From assembly GCA_029266425.1 (NCBI GenBank), contig JAQSWY010000005.1:62001-126000 (forward strand): a stretch of DNA of 64,000 bases. The letters run 5' to 3'. Each line of letters begins with the position of its first letter. The first letter of the stretch is position 1. Below are positions 52,661-62,549 of the stretch, one piece after another. The translations under genes and the position numbers were made by a program. Under the pieces are notes generated by a model. It had not been told where the DNA came from, ran no database searches, and was given only the letters and a program-made list of their open reading frames with translations. Origin of the DNA: Xanthobacteraceae bacterium. Its GTDB lineage: Bacteria > Pseudomonadota > Alphaproteobacteria > Rhizobiales > Xanthobacteraceae.

Positions 52661-55438
52661 TTGCTGGTCAACTTCTTCCAATATGTCTGGCGCTACAGCC
52701 GGCGCGAGCAGATCATCGTGCTCGGCTATGTGCTGGCGTCTCTGCCCTTCTACTGGTGGTCGCTCGACGTTCCCAAGCGCATCGTCAATGAGGCGATCCA
52801 GGGCGGCGCCTTTACCAACGGCCATACCCAGGCGCGCTTCTTCGAGATGACGCTGACGCTGCCGGACTTCCTCGGCGGCGGCAGCTACCACCTCTCCGAT
52901 GGCTTCATGCTGGAGCAGCTGCCGTATCTCTATGCGCTCAGCATGGTGTTCCTGGCGCTGACGCTGATCAACGGCTGGTTCAAATACGTCATCAATATCC
53001 GCAAGGGGATACTGGGCGAGCGCATGCTGCGGCGGCTGCGCTTCGATTTGTTCGCTTTGGTGCTGCGGTTCCGGCCGGAGGACATCCGCACCACCAAGTC
53101 GGCCGAAGTCGCCAGCATGATCAAGGACGAGGTGGAGCCGATCGGCGGCTTCTTCGGCGAGGCCTTCATCACGCCGGCCTTCCTCGGCACCCAGGCCATC
53201 ACCGCCATGACCTTCATCATGACGCAGAACATGTGGCTCGGGCTGATCGCCTTCGGGCTGATCGCGGTGCAGGGCTTCGTCATTCCGCGCCTGCGTCGCG
53301 AGCAGATCCGCCTCGGCCGCGAGCGCCAACTGGAATCGCGCACGCTCTCGGGCCGGATCGGCGAATTCGTCGAGGCGGCGCCGGCCATCCACGCCTATGG
53401 GGTGACGCATTACAGCGGCGCCGATATCGGCAAGCGGCTCGGCACGTTGTTCGATATCCGCCTCAGGCTCTATCGCCGCAAGTTCGCGGTGAAATACCTC
53501 AACAACCTGCTGGCGCAGCTGACCCCCTTTGTCTTCTACATTCTAGGCGGCTATCTCGCGCTGAACGGGCGGCTCGACATCGGCCAGCTGGTCGCGGTGA
53601 TCGCGGCCTATCGCGACCTGCCGACCCCGATCAAGGAGCTGATCGACTGGGACCAGCAGCGCGCCGACGTCACCGTGAAATACGAGCAGGTGGTCGGCGC
53701 GTTCTCCAAGGACGTGCTGCTGCCGCCGGAACCTGAGACGGACGGCGATCCGATCCCGGCGGACGCCGATATCGGGGTCAGCGGCCTCAGGGTGGTGAAC
53801 AGCCGCGGCATCGTCCAGCTCGACCGTGTCACCACCACCTTGCCGCGACCGAGCCGCATTGCCCTGGTCGGCGGGGCGGGGAGCGGGCGCGACGTGCTCG
53901 CCAAGGTGCTCGGCCGCCAGATCACCGACTATCAGGGCAGCGTCACCATCGGCGGGCGCGAGCTCGGCACGATGACCGATCGCGCCGCGAGCCGCTCCGT
54001 CATCTATGCCTCGAGCGAACCGCACATCATGTCCGGCTCGATCCGCGACAATCTGCTCTTCGCCCTGCGCGATGCGGTGCCGCCCGTGCCGGAGGATCTC
54101 GACGCCAAGGCGCGCGCCGAGCTCATCGAGGCGCGGATGACTGCCAATCCGCTGGTCTCTCCCGATGACGACTGGATCGACTATTCCGGCGTCGGCGCCT
54201 CCGGACCCGACGAGTTGGACGGCGCCATCATCGAGGCGCTGCGCGTCGTGCGCGGCTATGACGACATCTTCCGCGTCGGCTTTGCGAGCCGGCTCGGCGA
54301 CGACGTCGATCCTGCGCTCGCGACGCGCCTGCTGGAGTCCCGCAGTGCCATACTCGACCATTTCCGCGAGCGCGGCCTATTGAAGTTCGTCGAGCCGTTC
54401 GAGGCCGGCGCCTTCAACATGAACGCCAGCATCGGCGAGAACCTCTTGTTCGGCGTGCCGGTCGGGTCGCGTTTCGCGCCGGAGAACCTCGCCCAGGACA
54501 ATTTCGTGCGCGCCATCATCTCGGCGGAGGCGCTCGCCGGGCCGCTCCTGGCGATCGGGCTGAAGATCGTCGAGACCGTCGCCGACGTGTTCCAGGGCAT
54601 GGCGGCGGACAACCCGCTGCGCGAGCGCTACTCCTTCATCGACGAGGGCGACCTCGAGACGCTGCTGCCGGCGCTGCAGGGCAATTGGCTGGACAACCAG
54701 CGCGAGCGCATTCCGAGCGCGGTGCGCCAGCAGCTGATCGGCTATGGGCTGATGTATGTCGAGCCCCGCCACCGCCTCAACATGATGGATGACGATCTCG
54801 TCGCCCGGGTGCTGCGTGCCCGCAAGAGCTTCCGCCAGTTCCTCCCCGCCAGCGAGGCCGGCGCCATCGAGTTCTATGACGCCGGCCGGCTGATGCCGGC
54901 GGCGCCGATCCGCGACAACCTGCTCCCCGGCCGCATCCGCTACGGCAAGATGCATGAGCGGGCCCGCCTGCTCGCCGCCGTCGCCGAGGTGCTGCAGCAG
55001 CGCGGGCTGGAGACCTTCGTGGTCTCCAAGGGCCTCGACCAGGACGCCGGACCCGGCGGGCGCCTGCTCTCGCCGCAGCAGCGCGCCACCATCCAGCTGG
55101 CCCGGCTGATGCTGCGTCGGCCGGACACTCTGGTGCTCGATGGGGCACTCTCTAGTTTCTCGGGCTCGGAAGCGCATATGATGATGAAGAACATCTGCGC
55201 GGCCATGGAAGGGCGCACGCTCATCGTCAGCCAGTCGGAGGAGGACGATGTCAGCGACTTCGACATCGTGCTGACGTTCGACGGTGCCAAACTCACCAGC
55301 GTGGTGCGCGAGAACGAGATGTCGGCAGCGGGCGAGATCGAAAATACGGGTGAAAACCGGGCCACGCTGGTGCCTGAGCCTTCCGGCGCGGCGGACGCCG
55401 GTGCCTCGCCACCTACTCCGCAGGAGGTAGGGAAATGA
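52661..55438 (+). CDS. ABC-exporter-like membrane protein with degenerate, expanded nucleotide-binding region
   Basis: 925 residues. The first ~340 form an exporter-type transmembrane domain (helices near 18-33, 88-108, 170-210, 285-300). The following domain resembles an ABC ATPase, but the phosphate loop (403-411) is VGGAGSGRD, lacking the Lys and Ser/Thr; the signature position reads LLSPQQ (802-807) and Walker B DTLVLDGALSS has Gly828 where catalytic Glu is expected. About 390 residues separate the P-loop from the signature, against ~100 usually, and this span contains three Q-loop-like segments: SGSIRDNLLF (458-467), NASIGENLLFG (588-598) and AAPIRDNLLPG (747-757). The TTG start has AAAGG upstream. 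ATP turnover seems unlikely; the role is unknown. It overlaps the cNBD gene by ATGA. Confidence 0.82.
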   Translation: MLVNFFQYVWRYSRREQIIVLGYVLASLPFYWWSLDVPKRIVNEAIQGGAFTNGHTQARFFEMTLTLPDFLGGGSYHLSDGFMLEQLPYLYALSMVFLALTLINGWFKYVINIRKGILGERMLRRLRFDLFALVLRFRPEDIRTTKSAEVASMIKDEVEPIGGFFGEAFITPAFLGTQAITAMTFIMTQNMWLGLIAFGLIAVQGFVIPRLRREQIRLGRERQLESRTLSGRIGEFVEAAPAIHAYGVTHYSGADIGKRLGTLFDIRLRLYRRKFAVKYLNNLLAQLTPFVFYILGGYLALNGRLDIGQLVAVIAAYRDLPTPIKELIDWDQQRADVTVKYEQVVGAFSKDVLLPPEPETDGDPIPADADIGVSGLRVVNSRGIVQLDRVTTTLPRPSRIALVGGAGSGRDVLAKVLGRQITDYQGSVTIGGRELGTMTDRAASRSVIYASSEPHIMSGSIRDNLLFALRDAVPPVPEDLDAKARAELIEARMTANPLVSPDDDWIDYSGVGASGPDELDGAIIEALRVVRGYDDIFRVGFASRLGDDVDPALATRLLESRSAILDHFRERGLLKFVEPFEAGAFNMNASIGENLLFGVPVGSRFAPENLAQDNFVRAIISAEALAGPLLAIGLKIVETVADVFQGMAADNPLRERYSFIDEGDLETLLPALQGNWLDNQRERIPSAVRQQLIGYGLMYVEPRHRLNMMDDDLVARVLRARKSFRQFLPASEAGAIEFYDAGRLMPAAPIRDNLLPGRIRYGKMHERARLLAAVAEVLQQRGLETFVVSKGLDQDAGPGGRLLSPQQRATIQLARLMLRRPDTLVLDGALSSFSGSEAHMMMKNICAAMEGRTLIVSQSEEDDVSDFDIVLTFDGAKLTSVVRENEMSAAGEIENTGENRATLVPEPSGAADAGASPPTPQEVGK

Positions 55439-55944
55439 CGATCGATGACGAAGTCAGGTCCTTGCAGAAGTTCCGCATGTTCGAGGCGGTGGAGGCCTCC
55501 AAGCTGAAGCTGCTGGCGATGATCGCGGACCGCATCGTGTTCCAGCCGGGCGAGGTCGTCTATGAGCAGGGCGCGGCCTCCGATGCCGTGTTCATCGTGC
55601 TGAGCGGCCAGTTCAAGGTGTCGCTTAACACCGATCGCGGCGTGATCGACTTCGCCGAGCATGTCCGCGGCGCGCTGCTCGGCGAGGCTGGGGTGCTGTG
55701 CGGCCAGACCCGCGGCGTCACCATCACCGCCGAAAACGAGGTCATCGCGCTCCGGATCGACCGCGAGCCCTTCATGCAGCTGCTCGAGGAATCCAGGCCG
55801 TTCAACCTCGCGGTGATGCGCGAGCTGAGCCGGCAGATCCTCGACCTCAACAAGATCTGCGCGCAGCTGGTGATGCGCCTGCCGGACGGTGCGCCGGCCG
55901 TCGACGCCTCCCGCCCGCTCACGCCTCCTGCCGTCACGCACTGA
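55435..55944 (+). CDS. stand-alone cyclic-nucleotide-binding domain protein
   Basis: 169 residues, essentially one cNMP-binding domain (residues 8-130; FQPGEVVYEQGAASDAVFIVLSGQFKVSL) without a DNA-binding HTH. In the phosphate-binding cassette LLGEAGVLCGQTRGVTITA the Glu and Arg that contact the cyclic phosphate are kept, so binding of cAMP or a relative is plausible. The C-terminal helix continues for ~25 residues. It overlaps both neighbours (ATGA/TGATG), so it is a subunit-like partner of the ABC-like protein and the CyaC-like protein. Confidence 0.88.
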   Translation: MTIDDEVRSLQKFRMFEAVEASKLKLLAMIADRIVFQPGEVVYEQGAASDAVFIVLSGQFKVSLNTDRGVIDFAEHVRGALLGEAGVLCGQTRGVTITAENEVIALRIDREPFMQLLEESRPFNLAVMRELSRQILDLNKICAQLVMRLPDGAPAVDASRPLTPPAVTH

Positions 55945-57695
55945 TGTCGCCCGCCTCGAGCCCCGCCGCCGAGCCGCGCACGCCGCGCAGCCGCATCACG
56001 AGCAATGTCTGGGTGCGCCCGGCGCGGATGTGGTCCGGGATCATCCTGTTCGCATTCGTCACCACCCACCTCCTCAACCATGCGGTCGGGGTCTTCGGCA
56101 TCGCCGCCATGGAAGCGGTCCAGGAGTGGCGCTGGGCGCTGTGGAAGGCGCCGCCCGGTGCCATCGTGCTCTATGGCGCGGCCCTCGTGCATATCGCCCT
56201 GACCACGCACCGCCTCATCCGCCGCCAGACCTGGCGCATGCCGGACGACGAGGTGCTGCAGATCATCTTTGGTTTCTCCATACCGTTTCTGATCGTCGGC
56301 CACATCGCCGAGACCCGGATCGGTGGCTCCTTCTACGGGGTAGACGAGGCCTATCGCGCGGTGCTGTATCGGCTGTGGCCGAGCGCGGCGTGGTGGCAAA
56401 GCGCCTTGCTGGTCGTGGCCTGGACCCACGGGGTGATCGGGCTGCACCACATCGTGCACCACCGGCGCTGGTATCCGCGCTGGCGGATGAGCTGCATCGT
56501 CCTGGCCGTGCTGATCCCGGTGCTGGCGCTCGCCGGCTTCGTCGCCGCGGCACGCGAGGCGCGCGCCATGGCGCCGCCAGCGCCGCTCGGCGAGATGCAG
56601 CGTGCCGGCATCGACGAGGTGCGCATGCTGATGGACAGCGGGCTCGCGGCCTTCGCCTTCGGCGTCGTCGGGCTGCTCGCCTTCGCCTATATCCGCCGGC
56701 GCGCTGCGGCCACGGTGACGCTCACCTATCGCGGCTACGGGCCGGTGAAGGTGCCGCGCGGCACCTCGGTGCTGGAAGCGAGCCGTATGCACCACATCCC
56801 GCACCCCTCCGCCTGCGGCGGACGCGGGCGCTGCTCCACCTGCCGCATCCATGTGCTGGCCGGGTCGGGCGAATTGCCGGACCCGTTCGGCGTCGAGGGC
56901 CGGCTGCTGGACCGCATCGGCGCCTCGGCCAATGTGCGCCTCGCCTGCCAGATCCGGCCGACCCACGATATCAGCCTGCGCATATTGATGCCGGTGCTGG
57001 GCGAGCAGAGGGTGCGCGAGGAGGACGAGCAGCAGATCCAGGAATGGGCACTGGAGCAGGAGGCGACCGTGCTCTGCCTCGACCTGCGCGCCTTCAACAT
57101 GCTGACCCGCTCCAGCCAACCCTATGAGATCGCGGTCCTGATCAACCGCTTCGCCTCGGAGATGACGCAGGCGGTGGAACATCGCGGCGGGCGCGTCGAC
57201 CAGATGCACGGCCACGGCCTCGTCGCCATCTTCGACACCCCGACCGGCAGCGCCAGCGCGCGCAACGCGCTCAACGCCGCCCAGGACATGGCGCGGGTGA
57301 TCGACCTGCTCAATGCCGAGATCAGCGGCGCACTGCCGATCCCGATCCGCGCCGGCATCGGCATCCATAGCGGCCCCGTGGTGCTCACCCGCATCGGGGC
57401 GGATGTGGCGTCTTCCTCGCTGCGCGCCTTCGGCGGCACCATCACCATCGCCGCCCGGCTGGAAGCGGCGACCAAGGACATGCTGGCCGACTTCGTGGTC
57501 TCCGAGGCGACGGCAAAAATTTCAAAATTCGACTTTTCCGGATTGAAGTCACGGGACATCATGGTCGACGGTAGCGACATGGCGGTTTCCGCCTTTATGA
57601 TCGGCGACCAGGAGGCCTTGGCGCAGGTGCTCGGCGGGACCAAGATGCTGGCGGAAACAAAAGCGCAAACGGCGATGGCCGCGGCGAGAGGATGA
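55944..57695 (+). CDS. cyaC: CyaC-like membrane protein: SDH-type anchor, [2Fe-2S] ferredoxin and degenerate class III cyclase domain
   Basis: 583 residues. Residues 25-250 hold six expected helices with histidines for heme (H42, H46, H83, H89, H120, H162, H168-169) like succinate dehydrogenase anchors; 255-350 is a ferredoxin domain with C291, C297, C300 and C335; 372-555 is a class III nucleotide cyclase. This is the order of the quinone/redox-responsive CyaC of Sinorhizobium meliloti (established family). By eye-alignment, only the first metal Asp (D380) and the transition-state Arg (R505) remain; the adenine Lys is Q420, the second metal Asp is H424, the Thr/Asp specificity position is R494 and the Asn is T501. 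cAMP synthesis is therefore doubtful. ATG overlaps the cNBD stop. Confidence 0.85.
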   Translation: MSPASSPAAEPRTPRSRITSNVWVRPARMWSGIILFAFVTTHLLNHAVGVFGIAAMEAVQEWRWALWKAPPGAIVLYGAALVHIALTTHRLIRRQTWRMPDDEVLQIIFGFSIPFLIVGHIAETRIGGSFYGVDEAYRAVLYRLWPSAAWWQSALLVVAWTHGVIGLHHIVHHRRWYPRWRMSCIVLAVLIPVLALAGFVAAAREARAMAPPAPLGEMQRAGIDEVRMLMDSGLAAFAFGVVGLLAFAYIRRRAAATVTLTYRGYGPVKVPRGTSVLEASRMHHIPHPSACGGRGRCSTCRIHVLAGSGELPDPFGVEGRLLDRIGASANVRLACQIRPTHDISLRILMPVLGEQRVREEDEQQIQEWALEQEATVLCLDLRAFNMLTRSSQPYEIAVLINRFASEMTQAVEHRGGRVDQMHGHGLVAIFDTPTGSASARNALNAAQDMARVIDLLNAEISGALPIPIRAGIGIHSGPVVLTRIGADVASSSLRAFGGTITIAARLEAATKDMLADFVVSEATAKISKFDFSGLKSRDIMVDGSDMAVSAFMIGDQEALAQVLGGTKMLAETKAQTAMAAARG

Positions 57696-57699
57696 CGAT

Positions 57700-59592
57700 G
57701 TGCTGGCGGCCGTGACCCCCGAAGTGCTGCGTATCGAGGATCTGCGTATCGGCTTCGCCCTCCACGGCCAACTGGACGAGGTGGTGAAGGGGGTATCGTT
57801 CCGCGTGCCCGCCGGCCGCACCGTGGCGCTGGTGGGCGAGTCCGGGTCCGGCAAGACCGTCATCTCCCGCGCGGTGATGGGCCTCTTGCCCCCCAACGGC
57901 GTGATCACCGAGGGGCGGATCCTGTTCTCCGATCCGGCCCGCAAGCCGAACGGCGAGGCCAAGGCCCCGCTCGACATTGCCGGGCTGCCGACGGACGGCA
58001 AGGTGATCCGCCATCTGCGCGGCGGGCGCATCGGCATGATCTTCCAGGAACCGATGTCCTCGCTCTCGCCGGTCCACACCATCGGCAACCAGGTCGAGGA
58101 AGCGCTGCAGCTGCATCGCCCGCATCCGCACCGGGAAGCCCGCGCGGTGACCGAGCGGATGCTGGAGCTGGTCGGCTTCCGCGAGCCGCAGCGGGCCTAT
58201 GACCGCTATCCGTTCGAGCTCTCCGGCGGGCTTCGCCAGCGCGCCATGCTCGCCATGGCGCTGATCTGCCATCCGGCCCTGCTGATCGCCGACGAGCCGA
58301 CCACCGCGCTCGACATGACCATCCAGGCCCAGGTGCTGAAGCTGATGAAGGAGCTTCAGCAGGATATCGGCATGGCGATCCTGCTCATCACCCACGACCT
58401 CGGCGTCGTCGCCAACATGGCGGAGGAGGTCGTGGTGATCTATCAGGGCGCGATCATGGAGATGGGCACGGTCGACGACGTGTTCCGCGATCCCCGCCAT
58501 CCCTATCTCAAGGCCCTGCTGAAGGCCTGCCCGCGCTTCGACATGCCGGATGGCGAGCGGCTGGTAGCGCTGCGCGACATTCCGCCCGTGGTGCCGGAGC
58601 GGCCCGACGCGTACCGCCTGGAGACCTGCGGCGCGCCGATCCTCACTGTCGAGAACCTCCGCAAGACCTATGGCGGCAAGAAGAACGGGGGCGGCGTCAT
58701 CGCCGTCGACGATGTCAGCTTCGAGATCCGCCGCGGCGAATGCATGGGCCTCGTCGGCGAGAGCGGCTCGGGCAAGACCACGGTAGGCAATCTGATCACC
58801 CGTGCCCGCGCCGCGGATTCCGGCTCGATCACCTTCCACGGCCGCAACGGGCCGATCGATGTGCGCGCCCTCGGCAAGGACGCGCTGCGCGCCTTCCGGC
58901 CGTGCATGCAGATGATCTTCCAGGATCCGGTATCCTCCCTGTCGCCGCGCATGACCGTGCTCGACATCATCCGTGAGCCGATGATCATCCAGGGCCGCGG
59001 CGATTCCGACTGGCAGAAGGAGCGCGTCATCGAGCTGATGCGCTTCGTCGGCCTCGATCCGCGCTTCCTCAATCGCTATCCGCACAGCTTCTCCGGCGGC
59101 CAGCGCCAGCGCATCGGCATCGCCCGCGCCCTCGCGCTCGATCCCGACCTCATCATCTGCGACGAGCCGGTCTCCGCGCTCGACGTCTCGGTGCAGGCGC
59201 AGGTCCTCAATCTGCTGAAGGACCTGCAGAAGGCGCTCGGCCTCACCTACCTCTTCGTCTCGCACAATCTCGCCGTCGTCCACTACATGGCCGACCGCAT
59301 CGCGGTGATGGCGCGCGGGCGCATCGTCGAGATGGCGACGCGCGACGCGCTGTTCGCCAATCCGGTGCATCCCTATACGAAGAACCTGTTGAAGTCGGTG
59401 CTGGTGCCCGACCTCGATCAGCGCTTCGATTTCGAGATCCCGATGTCGGCCGGCGGTGCCTCCGATCCGCAGATCTGGCCGGAGGCGTTCCGCGGCATCA
59501 ATGGCGGGGGCCTTGCCCCGGTCGATCTCGGCGGCGGCCATATCGTGCTGGCGGACCGCGACTGCGTCCGCTCCGACCTCGTGCCGGCATAG
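57700..59592 (+). CDS. peptide-type ABC importer ATP-binding protein, tandem (DppD-DppF fusion)
   Basis: 630-residue protein with two complete ATPase domains: Walker A GESGSGKT near 45 and again near 350 (GESGSGKTT), signatures [15 protein letters not shown] and [15 protein letters not shown], Walker [14 protein letters not shown] and [13 protein letters not shown]. Linker with [12 protein letters not shown] is an oligopeptide ATPase C-terminal region. The GTG start is four bases after the cyclase stop, so the importer is probably in the same transcript. Confidence 0.92.
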   Translation: MLAAVTPEVLRIEDLRIGFALHGQLDEVVKGVSFRVPAGRTVALVGESGSGKTVISRAVMGLLPPNGVITEGRILFSDPARKPNGEAKAPLDIAGLPTDGKVIRHLRGGRIGMIFQEPMSSLSPVHTIGNQVEEALQLHRPHPHREARAVTERMLELVGFREPQRAYDRYPFELSGGLRQRAMLAMALICHPALLIADEPTTALDMTIQAQVLKLMKELQQDIGMAILLITHDLGVVANMAEEVVVIYQGAIMEMGTVDDVFRDPRHPYLKALLKACPRFDMPDGERLVALRDIPPVVPERPDAYRLETCGAPILTVENLRKTYGGKKNGGGVIAVDDVSFEIRRGECMGLVGESGSGKTTVGNLITRARAADSGSITFHGRNGPIDVRALGKDALRAFRPCMQMIFQDPVSSLSPRMTVLDIIREPMIIQGRGDSDWQKERVIELMRFVGLDPRFLNRYPHSFSGGQRQRIGIARALALDPDLIICDEPVSALDVSVQAQVLNLLKDLQKALGLTYLFVSHNLAVVHYMADRIAVMARGRIVEMATRDALFANPVHPYTKNLLKSVLVPDLDQRFDFEIPMSAGGASDPQIWPEAFRGINGGGLAPVDLGGGHIVLADRDCVRSDLVPA

Positions 59593-59600
59593 GTCGCACC

Positions 59601-61547
59601 ATGTGGAATGCTTCGATCCGACTGGTGTTGGCGCTTCTCCTTCTGCTCGGCGCCGGCCTGTGGCTGCCGACCCGCGTCGTGGCGGCGGCGGGCATACCGG
59701 ATGTCTCGGCCGAGCCGCCGATCCTCGCCGACGAGGTGCGCGCCGGCGGCCTGCCGCCGATGGCGGAGCGCCTGCCGGGGCAGCCGCGGGTGATCGATCT
59801 CAAGGCGATGGGCCGCGAGCCGGGGCGCTATGGCGGCACGCTGCGGCTGCTGATGGGCGACCAGCGCGATATCCGCATGGTGACGCTCTATGGCTATGCC
59901 CGACTGATGGTGTTCGACCTCGAGGGCAATCTCGAACCCGACATTCTGCGCTCGGTCGATGTCGAGGAAGCCCGGGTCTTCACCCTGCATCTGCGCGAAG
60001 GACATCGCTGGTCGGACGGCGCGCCCTTTACCGCGGAGGATTTCCGCTACTGGTGGGAGGACGTCGCCAACAATGCGACCCTCAATCCGGGCGGGCCGCC
60101 GCGCGCCATGATGGTCGGCGGCCAACCGCCGCGGTTCGAGGTGATCGATCCGCTCACCGTCCGCTACACTTGGACGATGCCCAATCCGGGCTTCCTGCCG
60201 GCATTGGCGGCGGCGAACCCCTTCGTCATCGCCATGCCGTTCCACTATCTGAAGCAGTTCCACGCCCGCTATGCCGACCCCGACGCGCTCGCCAAGCTGG
60301 TCAAGCAGGTTCGGGTGAAGGATTGGAGCGCGCTTCACGACCGCAAGGCGCGCGCCTACCGCCCGGAGAATCCGAACCTGCCGACGCTCGGGCCGTGGAA
60401 GCCGCTGACCTACCCGCCGGCGGAACTCTTCCTGTTCGAGCGCAACCCCTATTATCACCGGGTCGACGAGGCCGGCCGCCAGCTGCCCTATATCGACAAG
60501 GTCTCGATATCGATCGGCACCTCCTCGCTGATCCCGGCCAAGGTCGGGGCCGGTGGCGCGGATCTCCAGGCGCGCTATCTGCGCTTCGACAGCTACACCT
60601 TCCTGAAGGCGGCCGAGGAGCGGCAGAATTACCGGGTGCGGCTCTGGGAGAATGGCGAGGGCGCCAATGTCGCCGTCGTGCCGAACCTCAATGCCGCCGA
60701 TCCCGGCTGGCGCGCCGTGCTGCGCGACGTGCGGGTGCGCCGCGCGCTCTCGGTCGGCATCAATCGGCGCGACATAAACGAGGTGATCTTCTTCGGCCTC
60801 GCCCATGAAGGCGCCAACACCGTCATACCCGGCAGCCAGCTCTACGATTCCAAGTACGATCAGGCCTGGGCGCACTATGATCCGGCGCTCGCCAACCGAT
60901 TGCTCGACGAGGCCGGCCTCGCCAGGCGCGACAGCGACGGCATCCGCCTGCTGCCCGACGGGCGGCGCGCCGAGATCACGGTGGAGACCGCCGGCGACAG
61001 CACCGAGGAATCCGATATCCTGGAGCTCGTCGGCTATGACTGGAAGAAGCTCGGGATCGCCATGTTCGTGCGGCCGACGCAGCGCGACATACTTCGCCGC
61101 GGCGTCATCGCCGGCAAGGTGATGATGTCGACCTGGAAGGGGCTCGATAATTCGATCCCGAGCCCGGACATGGAGCCGACCGAGCTGGCGCCGTCCAATT
61201 CCATGCAGTTCCAATGGCCGCTCTGGGGCCAGTACGCCGACAGCATGGGCCATGAGGGCGAGGCGCCGGACCTGCCGGAAGCGGCCGAGCTCGTCGAGCT
61301 GCACCAGAAATGGCGGCATTCGACCAGCGTCGAGCAGCGCCGCGATATCTGGCGCCGCATGCTGGAGATCAATGCCGACCAGGTCTTCACCATCGGCATC
61401 GTCAACCGCACCCGCCAGCCGGTGGTGGTGTCGAACCTGCTACGCAATGTGCCGGACGTCGGCGTCTATGCGTTCGAGCCCGGCTCGTATTTCGGCATCT
61501 ATCTGCCGGACACGTTCTGGTTCGACGGCGACGCGCAGAAGGAGTGA
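59601..61547 (+). CDS. peptide-type ABC importer substrate-binding protein (family 5)
   Basis: 648-residue periplasmic binder, longer than typical DppA (~535). Signal peptide MWNASIRLVLALLLLLGAGLWLPTRVVAAA; mature chain has PGRYGGTLRLLMGDQRDIRM, FTLHLREGHRWSDGAPFTAEDFRYWWEDV and DVRVRRALSVGINRRDI. The extra length and lack of close resemblance to DppA suggest a non-peptide or unusual ligand; some relatives bind sugars or opines. Confidence 0.9.
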   Translation: MWNASIRLVLALLLLLGAGLWLPTRVVAAAGIPDVSAEPPILADEVRAGGLPPMAERLPGQPRVIDLKAMGREPGRYGGTLRLLMGDQRDIRMVTLYGYARLMVFDLEGNLEPDILRSVDVEEARVFTLHLREGHRWSDGAPFTAEDFRYWWEDVANNATLNPGGPPRAMMVGGQPPRFEVIDPLTVRYTWTMPNPGFLPALAAANPFVIAMPFHYLKQFHARYADPDALAKLVKQVRVKDWSALHDRKARAYRPENPNLPTLGPWKPLTYPPAELFLFERNPYYHRVDEAGRQLPYIDKVSISIGTSSLIPAKVGAGGADLQARYLRFDSYTFLKAAEERQNYRVRLWENGEGANVAVVPNLNAADPGWRAVLRDVRVRRALSVGINRRDINEVIFFGLAHEGANTVIPGSQLYDSKYDQAWAHYDPALANRLLDEAGLARRDSDGIRLLPDGRRAEITVETAGDSTEESDILELVGYDWKKLGIAMFVRPTQRDILRRGVIAGKVMMSTWKGLDNSIPSPDMEPTELAPSNSMQFQWPLWGQYADSMGHEGEAPDLPEAAELVELHQKWRHSTSVEQRRDIWRRMLEINADQVFTIGIVNRTRQPVVVSNLLRNVPDVGVYAFEPGSYFGIYLPDTFWFDGDAQKE

Positions 61548-61550
61548 GCC

Positions 61551-62549
61551 GTGCTGCGCTACATCACCCGGCGGATCGCGATCATGGTGCCGACCTTATT
61601 GGTCGCCAGCGCGCTCATCTTCACCGTGATGCAATTGCCGCCGAGCGACTATTTCGAGACCTATGTGGCCGAGATGGCGGCGCAGGGCGAGAAGGTCGAC
61701 ACCAGCCGCATCGAATTCCTGCGCAAGGAATACGGCTTCGACCTGCCGCCGGTGCAGCGCTACTTCAAATGGATCACCGGCTTCTTCCAGGGCGATTTCG
61801 GCTACTCGTTCGAATATGAGATGCCGGTGCGCGAGATCGTCGGCGAACGGCTCGGGCTCACCGTGCTGCTCTCGCTCTCCACCATATTGGTGACCTGGCT
61901 GATCGCCTTTCCGATCGGGATCTATTCCGCCACCCACCAATATAGCTGGGGCGATTACGGACTTACCTTCCTCGGCCTGCTCGGCATCGCGATCCCGCAC
62001 TTCCTGCTGGCGCTGATCGTGATGTACTTCGCCAATGTCTGGTTCGGCCTGTCGATCGGCGGGCTGATGGACCCGATGTATTTCGACCAGCCGATGAGTT
62101 GGGACAAGGCGCAGTCGATCCTCGCCCATCTGTGGATCCCGGTGCTCATCATCGGCGCCGGCGGCACCGGCACCATGGTGCGGGCGATCCGGGCCAACCT
62201 GCTCGACGAGCTGCGGAAGCAATATTACGTCACCGCAAAGGCCAAGGGCCTCTCGCAGCGCCGCGCGCTGGTGAAGTATCCGCTGCGGATGTCGCTAAAC
62301 TTCTTCATCTCGGGCATAGGCGACGTGCTGCCGACCATCGTCTCCGGCTCCGAGCTGACCGCCGTAGTGCTGTCGCTGCAGACCACGGGACCCTTGCTGC
62401 TGCGCGCGCTGCAGAGCCAGGACATGTATCTCGCGGGTTCGTTCCTGATGTTCCTGTCCTGCCTCACCGTGATCGGGGTGCTGATCTCGGATATCGCGCT
62501 CGGCTTCCTCGATCCGCGCATTCGCTTCACCGGCGGGGCTTCCAAATGA
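61551..62549 (+). CDS. peptide-type ABC importer permease (DppB-like)
   Basis: 332 residues, six helices. N-terminus MLRYITRRIAIMVPTLLVASALIFTVMQLPPSDYF and EAA loop LLDELRKQYYVTAKAKGLSQRRALVKYPLRMSL are typical. GTG start three bases after the binding-protein stop; overlaps the next gene by ATGA. Confidence 0.92.
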   Translation: MLRYITRRIAIMVPTLLVASALIFTVMQLPPSDYFETYVAEMAAQGEKVDTSRIEFLRKEYGFDLPPVQRYFKWITGFFQGDFGYSFEYEMPVREIVGERLGLTVLLSLSTILVTWLIAFPIGIYSATHQYSWGDYGLTFLGLLGIAIPHFLLALIVMYFANVWFGLSIGGLMDPMYFDQPMSWDKAQSILAHLWIPVLIIGAGGTGTMVRAIRANLLDELRKQYYVTAKAKGLSQRRALVKYPLRMSLNFFISGIGDVLPTIVSGSELTAVVLSLQTTGPLLLRALQSQDMYLAGSFLMFLSCLTVIGVLISDIALGFLDPRIRFTGGASK

